Below are positions 6,747 through 14,810 of a DNA stretch of 33,332 bases, one piece after another. Under the pieces are notes generated by a model. It searched no databases. It was not told the origin of the DNA and saw nothing but the letters and a program-made list of their open reading frames with translations. The position numbers and the translations under genes are program-made. Source of the stretch: Clostridia bacterium (GTDB lineage: Bacteria > Bacillota_A > Clostridia > Oscillospirales > CAG-272). The stretch spans positions 1 through 33,332 of the forward strand of contig JAFUJS010000003.1 in NCBI GenBank assembly GCA_017468115.1, in the 5' to 3' direction. Position 1 is the stretch's first letter; every line of letters starts with the position of its first letter.

Positions 6747-7772
6747 ATGGACGGAATTAAATGGTTCAAAGAGGCGAAATACGGTCTTATGCTGCATTTC
6801 GGATTGTACTCTGTATTAGGTGGAGTTTACAAGGGAAAAAGATCCCATAATTATGCAGAATGGATTCAATCAGGACTTGCAATCCCCAACTCTGAGATGG
6901 AGAGAATTGCAAAATCCTTCGACCCTATATACTTTGATGCTGATGAGTGGGCAAAATTTGCTTACGATTGCGGAATGAAATACGTAGTTATTACAACCAA
7001 GCATCACGACGGCTTTGCACTTTTCAAATCCTTTGCAGATACATACAACTGCGTTGATTTTTCTCCATTCAAAAGAGATATTATCGGGGAGTTAAGCTGT
7101 GCTTGTAAAAAATACGGCTTGAAATTTGGCATTTACTATTCTCAAGACCTTGACTGGCACGAGGAAAACGGTGGCGGCTATAAAACCGAGCCGGTTGGCT
7201 GTGCCGGAGTTAGCTGGGATAATTCTTGGGATTTTCCAAACAAGGAGAAAAAGGACTTTAATATTACTTTTAGAAACAAAATCATACCACAAATCAAGGA
7301 AATTATGACAAACTATGGTGAAATTGCCCTTGCTTGGTTTGATATGCCTATGACATTAACACCGGAGCAAAGCCAAGAGATATACGACCTTGTTAAAAAA
7401 TACCAGCCTAATTGTCTTGTAAATTCTCGCTTGGGAAATGGCAAATATGACTACGTTTCCTTAGGTGATAACGAAATACCAGATAACAGGGAAACGGCTG
7501 AGGGAGCAATTGATTTCAACTCAATCGAAGGCTTCAAGCCATCCCCCTACGGATTTTATGAATCAGCCTGCACATTAAACGATTCCTGGGGCTACAACTC
7601 CTGGGACCACAATTGGAAGAGCAGTGAGCAAATTTACAACAACAAGAAAAAGCTAAATGCCCTTGACATTAATTATCTTATCAATATCGGACCTGACCAT
7701 TTGGGAAGATTTCCTCTTGAAGCGCAAGAAATTTTAAGGGGTGTTGTAGCCCTGGAAAAAAACGAAAAATAA
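6747..7772 (+). CDS. GH29 alpha-L-fucosidase, catalytic domain only
   Basis: A 341-aa glycosidase that should release L-fucose from oligosaccharides. GH29 hallmarks are KYGLMLHFGLYS (11-22), YVVITTKHHDGFALF (79-93), FGIYYSQDLDWH (128-138) and the nucleophile Asp199 in LAWFDM. The family usually has a Gly after this Asp, and here it is Met. There is no signal peptide and no C-terminal beta-sandwich, so it is a short cytoplasmic form. The start is taken at 6747 because GAGG lies eight bases before it; an ATG 15 bases earlier lacks a ribosome site. The GH20 gene follows within 25 bases with no terminator between, so the two form an operon for fucosylated, HexNAc-containing glycans. Confidence 0.88.
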   Translation: MDGIKWFKEAKYGLMLHFGLYSVLGGVYKGKRSHNYAEWIQSGLAIPNSEMERIAKSFDPIYFDADEWAKFAYDCGMKYVVITTKHHDGFALFKSFADTYNCVDFSPFKRDIIGELSCACKKYGLKFGIYYSQDLDWHEENGGGYKTEPVGCAGVSWDNSWDFPNKEKKDFNITFRNKIIPQIKEIMTNYGEIALAWFDMPMTLTPEQSQEIYDLVKKYQPNCLVNSRLGNGKYDYVSLGDNEIPDNRETAEGAIDFNSIEGFKPSPYGFYESACTLNDSWGYNSWDHNWKSSEQIYNNKKKLNALDINYLINIGPDHLGRFPLEAQEILRGVVALEKNEK

Positions 7773-7796
7773 AAAAGACCGCTTACCACTTGTGAG

Positions 7797-9167
7797 GTGA
7801 TATTTATTTACAATAGGTTTTATTTTGATAATGAAGTAACTGCTAATGCAGATGTACGCTTCAAAAGCATCATTTTATTGGAGCTTTTTAGTAGATTTAC
7901 ATACAAAAGTTCCGAATTGAAGGTTGAAAACGGAGCTGCTAACACCTTTGTTATCGGAAGCATTGAGGCACCCAAAATTCCAAACGGCTGTGATTATTCC
8001 CTGATAGTAAACGAAAAGGGAATAGCTATTGCAGGTCGAGATTATAATTCCCTTGTGCGTGGCTACATTTCTATGCTAATGAAAATTGAGCGTGAAATGG
8101 GTAAAAAGGAGCTTTTTGTTTCCTCTGTGCAGGAAAACAAATCATACGATATTAAAAACCGTATGATACACATGTGCGTTTTTCCTGAAAATACTCTTTT
8201 GGAAATAAAAAAGCGCATACGCCTTTTTGCACTCCTGCAGTATACCCACGTGGTAATCGAATTTTGGGGAATGTTAAAATACGATAGCTTGCCTTCGCTC
8301 TCTTGGGAAAACGCCTTTACAAAGAACCAAATAAAGGAAGTAATTAATGAAGCAAAAGCCCTTGGAATAGAGCCCATACCAATGTTCAACTCACTTGCAC
8401 ACGCATCCCAGTCTCGCTCAATGAGTGGCAAGCACACCGTGCTTGACAATGATATTTCCCTGTACGCACTGTTTACAGCCGATGGCTGGGCGTGGGACTT
8501 GGAAAATGAAGAGGTATGGCACCTATTTAAGAGCATAAGAAAAGAGCTTTATGAGCTTTTTGACGGCTGCGAGTATTTTCATTTAGGCTTTGACGAATCT
8601 CACGCTCATAACAGAAATCCATATCTCAAGGAAAGATTGCCCTATTATATGTCACGCTTGACAAAAGAGGTTCAAGCGGAAGGAAAGCGTCCTATGATAT
8701 GGATGGATATGCTTTTGCCACCTGATGCATTTGTAGATATGATAGGTAATGGTCACTCCATAAAGCCGAAGGATGAGTGCATCAAAATAATCAATGCCTT
8801 AGCCGACAATACAGTTTTTGTAGATTGGGAATATTCCGTGAAAAAAGCACCCATTAGTAGCCTTTTATATTTCAAGGACCTAGGCATTGATGTTATGGGG
8901 GCGTCTTGGTTTGATACAGAAAATGCAAGCGCCCATATTGACACAATTTCAAATAGCAGCCTGTTTGGGTATATGCACACCACATGGCACACAATAGCAA
9001 GTGAACTACCAAGCATTATTCCTATTGCAAGAAAGCTGGGCGCAGCCCTGCCTGTTTGGGAGAATGAAAGCAATAATCAGATGATACTTTCAACCCTTTT
9101 ACGTGCTGTAACCGTTGAAAAGGCTGATTACACTTCTTGCGGTTGGGTTAAAAATCAAATTTCTTAA
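7797..9167 (+). CDS. GH20-type beta-N-acetylhexosaminidase-like protein
   Basis: A 456-aa protein with an N-terminal alpha/beta domain (~1-115) and a TIM barrel. The GH20 catalytic pair lies in FHLGFDES (Asp266-Glu267), preceded by barrel strands such as HVVIEFW and LGIEPIPMFNSLAHA. It should remove terminal GlcNAc or GalNAc by the substrate-assisted mechanism. There is no signal peptide. The start is uncertain: GTG at 7797 keeps the full N-domain but lacks a good ribosome site, while GAGGTGA (7794-7800) would fit an unusual ATT start at 7806; no ATG occurs for the first ~90 codons. It is the second gene of the operon with the fucosidase and ends at a terminator. Confidence 0.85.
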   Translation: MIFIYNRFYFDNEVTANADVRFKSIILLELFSRFTYKSSELKVENGAANTFVIGSIEAPKIPNGCDYSLIVNEKGIAIAGRDYNSLVRGYISMLMKIEREMGKKELFVSSVQENKSYDIKNRMIHMCVFPENTLLEIKKRIRLFALLQYTHVVIEFWGMLKYDSLPSLSWENAFTKNQIKEVINEAKALGIEPIPMFNSLAHASQSRSMSGKHTVLDNDISLYALFTADGWAWDLENEEVWHLFKSIRKELYELFDGCEYFHLGFDESHAHNRNPYLKERLPYYMSRLTKEVQAEGKRPMIWMDMLLPPDAFVDMIGNGHSIKPKDECIKIINALADNTVFVDWEYSVKKAPISSLLYFKDLGIDVMGASWFDTENASAHIDTISNSSLFGYMHTTWHTIASELPSIIPIARKLGAALPVWENESNNQMILSTLLRAVTVEKADYTSCGWVKNQIS

Positions 9168-9172
9168 TCGAC

Positions 9173-9200
9173 AAAAGGGACACTCAACTTGTCCCTTTTT
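9173..9200 (+). terminator. Terminator of the GH29-GH20 operon
   Basis: AAAAGGGACA (9173-9182) pairs with TGTCCCTTTT (9190-9199) around a seven-base loop, with a T tail. Confidence 0.88.
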
Positions 9201-9240
9201 CTTTATCTGATTTTTATCTTGTCAAATTTTCTCATTAATC

Positions 9241-9269
9241 TTGATATTCCAAGAAAACCATTGTATAAT
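9241..9269 (+). promoter_or_regulatory. Promoter of the MGH1-like hydrolase gene
   Basis: TTGATA (9241-9246) and TATAAT (9264-9269) with 17-bp spacing. AAGGAG follows at 9293-9298, six bases before the ATG. Confidence 0.85.
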
Positions 9270-9304
9270 TAAATAAGTAAACAAAAACACACAAGGAGAT
9301 TTTT

Positions 9305-10936
9305 ATGTATTCATTCGACAGACTTCATTACAGCACAAGAGGCTCTTATCTTGTTTGGGACAAAAAGGGCAGAAATATCTTGAAGATGGACATGATCCAC
9401 AACCACGGACAAGATATTTTTAACGGCGTTTTGTCTATTGATTTTGGTTCCGGCTCAAAATTTTCCTTCGTTCCTCGTGAGGCTACTGCAAAATGTAACG
9501 ATGGCGAGACAAAAATTACCATGTTTGGTACTGACGGCACCTTTATCAAGGGTAAGGGCAAGGAGATTGTTGTAGAGATTGCCAAAACAAATACAAGATT
9601 TGACTATCAAATCATCCAAAATGGAGTTATAGAGCTTTGCGATTTTAACAACAACTGCAGCCTTATGTTTGTTTCAAACAAGGGTAGCTTGAAGGTTGAA
9701 AAGCAACGTACCCCGGGTAAAATCACAGCCGACTTTGTTAATGTTCGCATCACACCCGATGAAAACGGTGAATACGAGTTTGCAATTGAGGCAAACTTCC
9801 TAGAGAAGGGCGCTACCTTATCACAGGGTATGAGCTACGACCATTATGCCGATATTGCCGAAAAGGATTATGCCCTTTGGGAAAAGAAATTCAACTGCAA
9901 AAACAAATATGAAAAAGAGTGCGCTTACATAATGTGGTCAAATACCATCGCCCCTCTTGGCAATTTCTCCACAGAGGCTATCGTAATGGGCAAGGCTGGT
10001 ATGAGTAATGTTTGGAGCTGGGACAATGCGTTCAATGCGCTTGGACTTGCCGACGTTGATTATCGTATTGCTATGGACCAGTTTATGATTATGTACAAGC
10101 ACATCAATCGTGTTGGCAGAGTTCCTGATGCCATTTCACAATCCTACAAGGTTTGGAACTTTGTAAAGCCACCTGTACAGGGCTGGATGTACAAGCAAAT
10201 GATTAAGAGAAACCCCGAGTTTGCCACCCCACACGCACTTGAAGAGGTTTACTTCGATATGAAGCGTAACACAGACTGGTGGCTAAATCTTCGTGGAGAT
10301 GTTCCTTCCTACTACCACGGTAACGACTCAGGACAGGATAACTCCACCTGCTTTGATAAGAGCGAGCACATTGAAACCTCTGAGCTTATTGCATTCCTAT
10401 CCGTTCAATGCTCCTTCCTTTCCGAGGCTGCCGAGACCTTGAACTACCCAACAGACAAGAGAATATATGCTCAGCTTGCTAAGGAGCTTGCAGAAAAGGC
10501 AGTTAAGGACTACTGGGATGGCGAAAAAATCTTTGTTCGCCTTGCTGAAACAGGAGAGCCATACTACTGTAACGCACTTATGCCACTTCGTGTTATTATT
10601 CTTGAGGATATGCTTCCAAAGGAAATACAGGAATATATCGTTAAGCAGATAAAGGAGCATCACCTTTGCAAGGGCGGTATTGCCAGCGAGGCGCTTGATA
10701 GCCCAATGTTCGTAGAAAACGGCTATTGGCGTGGCGCTGTATGGGCACCGGACGTTGTTATGTTCGTTTACGCACTTCGTAACCTTGGCTATACAGAGCT
10801 TGCAGACCAAATCGCAGAAAACTACAAGACCTCTGTTTGCAAATATGGCTTTAGCGAAAACACAAGCGCTATCACAGGTAAGCAGCTCCGTTGCAAGGGC
10901 TACGCCTGGGCAGCAAACGCATATCAGGTACTATAG
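9305..10936 (+). CDS. MGH1/GH63-like (alpha/alpha)6-barrel glycoside hydrolase
   Basis: A 543-aa protein with an N-terminal beta-rich domain (~1-180) and an (alpha/alpha)6 toroid (~195-543). The toroid carries VWSWDNAF (D240), GNDSGQDNST (D345, the likely general acid by analogy with the DNS motif of GH63 and mannosylglycerate hydrolases) and the late YGFSENTS (E518, the likely base). This clan cleaves alpha-glucosidic or alpha-mannosidic bonds with inversion; the exact substrate is not predictable. There is no signal peptide, so it is cytoplasmic. It is a single-gene unit with its own promoter and terminator, lying between the GH29-GH20 operon and the GH51 gene, which suggests a catabolic role. 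Confidence 0.75.
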   Translation: MYSFDRLHYSTRGSYLVWDKKGRNILKMDMIHNHGQDIFNGVLSIDFGSGSKFSFVPREATAKCNDGETKITMFGTDGTFIKGKGKEIVVEIAKTNTRFDYQIIQNGVIELCDFNNNCSLMFVSNKGSLKVEKQRTPGKITADFVNVRITPDENGEYEFAIEANFLEKGATLSQGMSYDHYADIAEKDYALWEKKFNCKNKYEKECAYIMWSNTIAPLGNFSTEAIVMGKAGMSNVWSWDNAFNALGLADVDYRIAMDQFMIMYKHINRVGRVPDAISQSYKVWNFVKPPVQGWMYKQMIKRNPEFATPHALEEVYFDMKRNTDWWLNLRGDVPSYYHGNDSGQDNSTCFDKSEHIETSELIAFLSVQCSFLSEAAETLNYPTDKRIYAQLAKELAEKAVKDYWDGEKIFVRLAETGEPYYCNALMPLRVIILEDMLPKEIQEYIVKQIKEHHLCKGGIASEALDSPMFVENGYWRGAVWAPDVVMFVYALRNLGYTELADQIAENYKTSVCKYGFSENTSAITGKQLRCKGYAWAANAYQVL

Positions 10937-10939
10937 AAA

Positions 10940-10963
10940 AAAAGGCACCAAACGGTGCCTTTT
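10940..10963 (+). terminator. Terminator of the MGH1-like hydrolase gene
   Basis: AAAAGGCACC (10940-10949) pairs with GGTGCCTTTT (10954-10963) around AAAC. Confidence 0.88.
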
Positions 10964-10967
10964 CTTA

Positions 10968-10996
10968 TTGCAATCCTTCCGACTATATGGTAATAT
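10968..10996 (+). promoter_or_regulatory. Promoter of the GH51 gene
   Basis: TTGCAA (10968-10973) and TAATAT (10991-10996) with 17-bp spacing, 28 bases before the ATG. Confidence 0.65.
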
Positions 10997-11024
10997 AAGA
11001 TTAACATAACTTAGGAGAAAAGCT

Positions 11025-12503
11025 ATGAAAGCCAAAATTACAGTAAATAAAAATAACATAATCGACAAAATAGACAGACGTATATACGGCTCTTTTATCG
11101 AGCATCTTGGAAGAGCAGTATACAACGGAATATATGAGCCAACCCACGAAAGTGCCGACGATATGGGCTTTCGCAGGGACGTTTTGGAGCTGATAAGTCA
11201 GCTTAATGTTCCAATAGTGCGCTACCCGGGCGGAAACTTTGTTTCCGGCTATAACTGGGAGGACGGTATTGGGGACAAGAGCAAGCGCCCACAAAAGCTG
11301 GAGCTTGCTTGGCTTTCCATAGAAACAAATCAGGTGGGCATTGATGAGCTGCAAGAGTGGGCAAAAAGAGCCAACACCGATATTATGATGGCTGTCAATC
11401 TTGGCACAAGAGGTCCAAACGAGGCAAGAGAGCTTATCGAATATTGCAACAGCGACACAAATACATACTTTGCAAATCTTCGCAGACAAAACGGCTTTGA
11501 AAAGCCCTTTGGCATCAAGCTTTGGTGCCTTGGCAACGAAATGGACGGAGATTGGCAAATTTGCCACAAAACCGCTGAGGAATATGGCAGGGTAGCCACA
11601 GAAACAGCCAAGGTTCTTAAATGGGTTGACCCGTCTATTGAGCTTGTGGCTTGCGGCAGCTCCGACCCCAATATGCCTACCTATGGAGAGTGGGAAAGGA
11701 CTGTCCTTGACCACACCTACGACTATGTAGATTACCTGTCCCTGCATTGCTATTATGGCAACAAGGAGCAGGATACAAAAAATTTCCTTGCCAGAGCCGA
11801 GGATATGGACAGCTTCATTAAGAAAACTGCCCAAATCTGCGACGAAATCAAGGCAAAAAAGAACAGCCAAAAAACAGTTAACCTCTCCTTTGACGAATGG
11901 AATGTTTGGTACAGAACCAAGGACGAGGAGAAAACTGCCGAAAGGTGGCAAATTGCACCCCATCTGCTTGAGGAAAAATACAATTTCGAGGATGCGCTTT
12001 TGGTTGGTTGTATGCTTATGACCCTTCAGAATAACTGCGACCGTGTTAAAATCGGATGCCTTGCACAGCTGGTAAATGTTATTGCCCCAATTATGACCGA
12101 AAACGGCGGCAAATCTTGGAAGCAAACGATTTTTTACCCCTATATGTACGCATCCCTCTATGGTAACGGCACAACCTTAAAAGCAGAAAATGAAAGCGAT
12201 ACCTATAAATCAAAGGAAAACATCGACATTCCATATCTGTACACCTCGGTTATTGATAACGAGGAAAGGAAAGAGGTGGTTGTGTTTGCAGTCAACCGTA
12301 GCCTTGATAGTGATATGGAGTTGGAAATCAACCTAGATGGCTTTGAGGGCTATACACTAAGTGAGCATATAGAGCTTTACTCAAACGACCTTAATGCCGC
12401 AAATACCAAGGACAGCGAGACAGTAAAGCCACAGGCAAGGGAGCTGTCAGGCACACCAACAATCAAAAAGCATTCCTGGAATATGCTTGTATATAAAAAA
12501 TAA
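11025..12503 (+). CDS. GH51 alpha-L-arabinofuranosidase
   Basis: A 492-aa retaining glycosidase that removes arabinofuranosyl units from arabinoxylan- or arabinan-derived oligosaccharides. Family marks are GSFIEHLGRAVYNGIYEP (22-39), VRYPGGNFVSGYNWEDG (65-81), the acid/base Glu172 in CLGNEMDG, and the nucleophile Glu291 in LSFDEWNVWY. The length is normal for bacterial cytoplasmic GH51 enzymes (about 490-510 aa), with the C-terminal beta-sandwich present, and there is no signal peptide. AGGAG stands seven bases before the ATG. It is a single-gene unit whose terminator is shared with the converging PHP phosphatase gene. Confidence 0.94.
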   Translation: MKAKITVNKNNIIDKIDRRIYGSFIEHLGRAVYNGIYEPTHESADDMGFRRDVLELISQLNVPIVRYPGGNFVSGYNWEDGIGDKSKRPQKLELAWLSIETNQVGIDELQEWAKRANTDIMMAVNLGTRGPNEARELIEYCNSDTNTYFANLRRQNGFEKPFGIKLWCLGNEMDGDWQICHKTAEEYGRVATETAKVLKWVDPSIELVACGSSDPNMPTYGEWERTVLDHTYDYVDYLSLHCYYGNKEQDTKNFLARAEDMDSFIKKTAQICDEIKAKKNSQKTVNLSFDEWNVWYRTKDEEKTAERWQIAPHLLEEKYNFEDALLVGCMLMTLQNNCDRVKIGCLAQLVNVIAPIMTENGGKSWKQTIFYPYMYASLYGNGTTLKAENESDTYKSKENIDIPYLYTSVIDNEERKEVVVFAVNRSLDSDMELEINLDGFEGYTLSEHIELYSNDLNAANTKDSETVKPQARELSGTPTIKKHSWNMLVYKK

Positions 12504-12529
12504 AAAAGGCACTGCTAGTGCCTTTTTTT
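12502..12529. terminator. Bidirectional terminator
   Basis: A6-GGCACT (12502-12513) pairs with AGTGCC-T7 (12517-12529) around GCT. It overlaps the stop codons of both converging genes. Confidence 0.9.
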
Positions 12530-13328
12530 ATTTCAAATCTATAAAATTCAGCTTATCAATAATTTCCTTGCCAAAAAGCTCCTTACAGAAATTTACCGAT
12601 TGCTCATATAGGTCAATTTGCCCCCTGTTGTGGGCATCAATCCCATATACCACATTAACGTCATATTCTGCGGCAATCTGCCAAAAGTCCTTGACGGGGT
12701 AGTGTATTTTTCGTGTAGGGTCAGAAATATGCCCTGCAATTTCAGCAAGATTAATTTCAAGAGGTGTTTTTGTTTCCTCTGCCGCCTTGCAAATTATTCT
12801 CGTCGCCTCAGCCTCAGCCTGACCAAATACATCGCTGCTTAGCATAAACAGGTCTGGGTGCGCAACCACATCGGCAAGACCTATTTCCATTGCCTCTTTA
12901 ATGTAATTTGCATACCTTATTATTTCCTCATCTGTGAAAATATTTACTCTTAACGTTTGAAGGTCGCTTTTGTCCTCATTATAAACAAAATGCTGACCCA
13001 AAATCACCTTGTCAACCTTGCCCTTAAGCTCCATAAGGTTCTTTTCCTGACCGGGTAAATACTCAATTTCAAGACCGCTTTGTATTTCAATTATACCCTT
13101 GTATTTTTGCTTTAAGAGCTCAATGCTTTCAAGATACCCGTCAAGCGAAGAGTAGTCCATACGCATATAAAGCCTTTTGTCAATATATTCCTTCTGTGGC
13201 GTATGGTCGGAAAATGCCATTCTCTCAAAGCCGTTTTGAATAAGTGAAATAACATAATCCTCGTCAGTCATATTATAATCTGCGTGTCCGCATCTGTATG
13301 TATGGGTATGATAATTAAATTTCTGCAT
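12528..13328 (-). CDS. PHP-family phosphatase, histidinol-phosphatase (HisK-type)
   Basis: A 266-aa PHP-domain phosphoesterase. Metal-ligand motifs are YHTHTYRCGHAD (H7, H9, H15), FSDHT, SGLEIEYL, LGQHF, VVAHPDLF and YGIDAHN, in the order and spacing of the HisK/HisJ-type histidinol-phosphate phosphatases of Firmicutes (usual length about 260-270 aa). This would be the penultimate step of histidine synthesis. No other his gene is nearby, so another phosphomonoester substrate is possible. AGAGG lies seven bases before the ATG. It stands alone with its own promoter. Confidence 0.8.
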   Translation of the reverse strand: MQKFNYHTHTYRCGHADYNMTDEDYVISLIQNGFERMAFSDHTPQKEYIDKRLYMRMDYSSLDGYLESIELLKQKYKGIIEIQSGLEIEYLPGQEKNLMELKGKVDKVILGQHFVYNEDKSDLQTLRVNIFTDEEIIRYANYIKEAMEIGLADVVAHPDLFMLSSDVFGQAEAEATRIICKAAEETKTPLEINLAEIAGHISDPTRKIHYPVKDFWQIAAEYDVNVVYGIDAHNRGQIDLYEQSVNFCKELFGKEIIDKLNFIDLK

Positions 13329-13356
13329 AAAATACCTCTAAAATGTTGCTATGCAC

Positions 13357-13385
13357 ATTTTAGCACAAAGCGGAGCAGAGTTCAA
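13357..13385 (-). promoter_or_regulatory. Promoter of the PHP phosphatase gene
   Basis: On the minus strand TTGAAC (13380-13385) and TAAAAT (13357-13362) with 17-bp spacing. Confidence 0.7.
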
Positions 13386-13404
13386 GGCTTGAAATAAAAT
13401 CCAC

Positions 13405-13433
13405 TTGACATAAAATTTTTTACGTGTTAAAAT
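13405..13433 (+). promoter_or_regulatory. Promoter of the glutathione peroxidase operon
   Basis: TTGACA (13405-13410) and TAAAAT (13428-13433) with 17-bp spacing. A palindrome lies directly behind the -10 box. Confidence 0.85.
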
Positions 13434-13440
13434 AAATTGA

Positions 13441-13457
13441 ACACAATCTAATTGTGT
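13441..13457. promoter_or_regulatory. Putative OhrR operator
   Basis: ACACAAT-CTA-ATTGTGT is a perfect 7-3-7 inverted repeat at the expected transcription start of the peroxidase gene, where a bound repressor would block initiation. OhrR sites in other Firmicutes are similar AT-rich palindromes built on CAATT/AATTG, and an ohrR gene lies 0.9 kb away. A related half-site (TTGTGTTA) lies in the ohrR promoter. Confidence 0.55.
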
Positions 13458-13479
13458 AAAATCAAAAAGGAGAAAAGCA

Positions 13480-14019
13480 ATGAAAATTTATGATTTCAAG
13501 GTAAAAGCGCAAGACGGCACAGAGGTAGCTCTTTCAGATTATCAAGGAAAGGTGTTATTAATTGTAAACACCGCAACAGGCTGTGGCTTCACTCCTCAAT
13601 ACGATGAGCTACAGGACATTTATGAGGAGTTCAAGGAAAGGGGCTTTGAAATTTTAGACTTTCCCTGCAACCAATTCGGAGAGCAGGCGCCGGGCAGCGA
13701 CGAGGAAATACATTCCTTCTGCACAGGTCGCTATGGAATTACCTTCCCTCAATTTGCCAAGATTGACGTTAACGGCGAAAACGCAATTCCGTTTTACAAT
13801 TGGTTAACAGAGAACACAAGCTTTGGTGGCTTTGGTGCATCCCCAATGTCCCTTATTCTTTCGGGCGTTGTTAAAAAGACAGATAAGGACTATAAAAACA
13901 ATAGTAAAATCAAATGGAACTTTACGAAATTCCTAATAGACAGACAGGGCAATATAGTCGGTCGCTTTGAGCCTACCGATATGAAGAAGCTTAAAAAGTC
14001 CATCGAGGCGTGCTTATAA
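13480..14019 (+). CDS. Glutathione peroxidase-family thiol peroxidase
   Basis: A 179-aa thioredoxin-fold peroxidase that reduces hydrogen peroxide and organic hydroperoxides. The catalytic tetrad is visible: Cys35 in NTATGCGFTPQ, Gln in FPCNQFGEQ, and Trp and Asn in IKWNFTKFL. It uses Cys rather than Sec at the active site. Bacteria of this type usually lack glutathione, so thioredoxin is the likelier reductant (family knowledge). AAGGAG precedes the ATG. The gene is fused by a TAATG stop-start overlap to a TSCPD protein gene, and OhrR is encoded next. The palindrome at the promoter suggests peroxide induction. Confidence 0.93.
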   Translation: MKIYDFKVKAQDGTEVALSDYQGKVLLIVNTATGCGFTPQYDELQDIYEEFKERGFEILDFPCNQFGEQAPGSDEEIHSFCTGRYGITFPQFAKIDVNGENAIPFYNWLTENTSFGGFGASPMSLILSGVVKKTDKDYKNNSKIKWNFTKFLIDRQGNIVGRFEPTDMKKLKKSIEACL

Positions 14020-14276
14020 TGCGTTACGAATATAAAACAGAAAGCACCTGCGCACAAATAATAAGCTTCGATATTAATGGCAATATAATAACCAATATAG
14101 AGTTTTATGGCGGCTGCAACGGTAACCTGAAGGCAATTTCCAAATTGCTTGATGGAATGAGTGTGGAGGAAATTGAAAAAAAGCTGCGTGGAAATACCTG
14201 TGGCAGGCGACCCACGTCCTGTACAGATCAGCTGGCAATTGCCGTAAGACAAGCATATAATCAGCTAAATTCCTAA
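14019..14276 (+). CDS. TSCPD-domain protein (TIGR03905-like)
   Basis: An 85-aa cysteine-containing protein. It matches the small TSCPD family related to the C-terminal segment of NrdJ-type ribonucleotide reductases. Marks are YGGCNGNLKAI, the central GMSVEEIEKKLRGNTCG, and the name-giving RPTSCTDQLA. Four conserved cysteines suggest metal binding or redox chemistry; the family has no firmly assigned role. ATG at 14019 is chosen over an in-frame GTG at 14010 because it forms a TAATG overlap with the preceding peroxidase gene, giving translational coupling. Confidence 0.85.
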   Translation: MRYEYKTESTCAQIISFDINGNIITNIEFYGGCNGNLKAISKLLDGMSVEEIEKKLRGNTCGRRPTSCTDQLAIAVRQAYNQLNS

Positions 14277-14283
14277 TTTAAGA

Positions 14284-14312
14284 TTGAAATGTAAAATGTT
14301 TTGTGTTAGAAT
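14284..14312 (+). promoter_or_regulatory. Promoter of the ohrR gene
   Basis: TTGAAA (14284-14289) and TAGAAT (14307-14312) with 17-bp spacing, just behind the stop of the TSCPD gene. The half-site TTGTGTTA lies within it. Confidence 0.6.
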
Positions 14313-14342
14313 AATGTATATTTGACCAAGGAGCAAAGAGGT

Positions 14343-14783
14343 ATGGACGAAAAAAATTACGACCCGCTAAGGCTTGAAAATCAATTATGCTTTCCGCTAT
14401 ATGCCGCATCCCGTGAGGTGATAAAAAAATATCGCCCCTATCTTGATGCGTTGGAGCTTACTTATACACAATACATTGCAATGATGGTTTTTTGGGAATG
14501 TGAAAGCATTAATGTAAAGGAGCTTGGTAAGCGCCTGTTTCTTGACTCCGGCACACTTACCCCCGTGTTAAAAAGCCTTGAGGCAAAGGGCTTTGTGCGC
14601 AGAAGTCGCTCGCTGTCGGATGAGCGTGTGCTGAATGTAGAGATTACCGAGCAGGGCAAGGCTCTTAAAAAAAAGGCAACTACAGTTCCTGCAGCCCTTG
14701 CCGATTGTGTAAGGCTTGAGCCGAATGAGGCGATAAAGCTATACGAGCTGCTTTACAAGGTTTTAGATGGCTTGAATGAATAA
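14343..14783 (+). CDS. ohrR: OhrR-type organic hydroperoxide-sensing MarR regulator
   Basis: A 146-aa MarR-family winged-helix repressor. The N-terminal LENQLCFPLYAASREV carries the single redox Cys (Cys16) in the context of Bacillus OhrR. Tyrosines in YRPYL and YTQYIAMM match the residues that hold the reduced Cys, and the recognition helix lies in SGTLTPVLKSLEAKG with the wing around SLSDERVLNVEIT. The start at 14343 has AAGGAG nine bases upstream; an in-frame TTG at 14322 is disfavoured. It follows the glutathione peroxidase and TSCPD genes and probably represses them and itself until its Cys is oxidised. No Ohr peroxidase gene is seen nearby. A terminator follows. Confidence 0.9.
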   Translation: MDEKNYDPLRLENQLCFPLYAASREVIKKYRPYLDALELTYTQYIAMMVFWECESINVKELGKRLFLDSGTLTPVLKSLEAKGFVRRSRSLSDERVLNVEITEQGKALKKKATTVPAALADCVRLEPNEAIKLYELLYKVLDGLNE

Positions 14784-14810
14784 AAAAGCCCCAATTTATG
14801 GGGCTTTTTT
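14782..14810. terminator. Bidirectional terminator between ohrR and yitT
   Basis: A6-GCCCC (14782-14792) pairs with GGGGC-T6 (14800-14810) around AATTTAT. It also covers the stop region of the converging YitT gene. Confidence 0.9.

Noticed and set aside
11001..12125. Minus-strand ORF of 374 codons opposite the GH51 gene
   Set aside because: It is a shadow of a gene with complete GH51 motifs; no ribosome site or recognisable domain.
12528..13328. Part of a histidine biosynthesis operon
   Set aside because: The gene is monocistronic and no other his gene is present in the window.
13480..14019. Selenoprotein form of glutathione peroxidase
   Set aside because: The active-site codon encodes Cys and there is no in-frame TGA.
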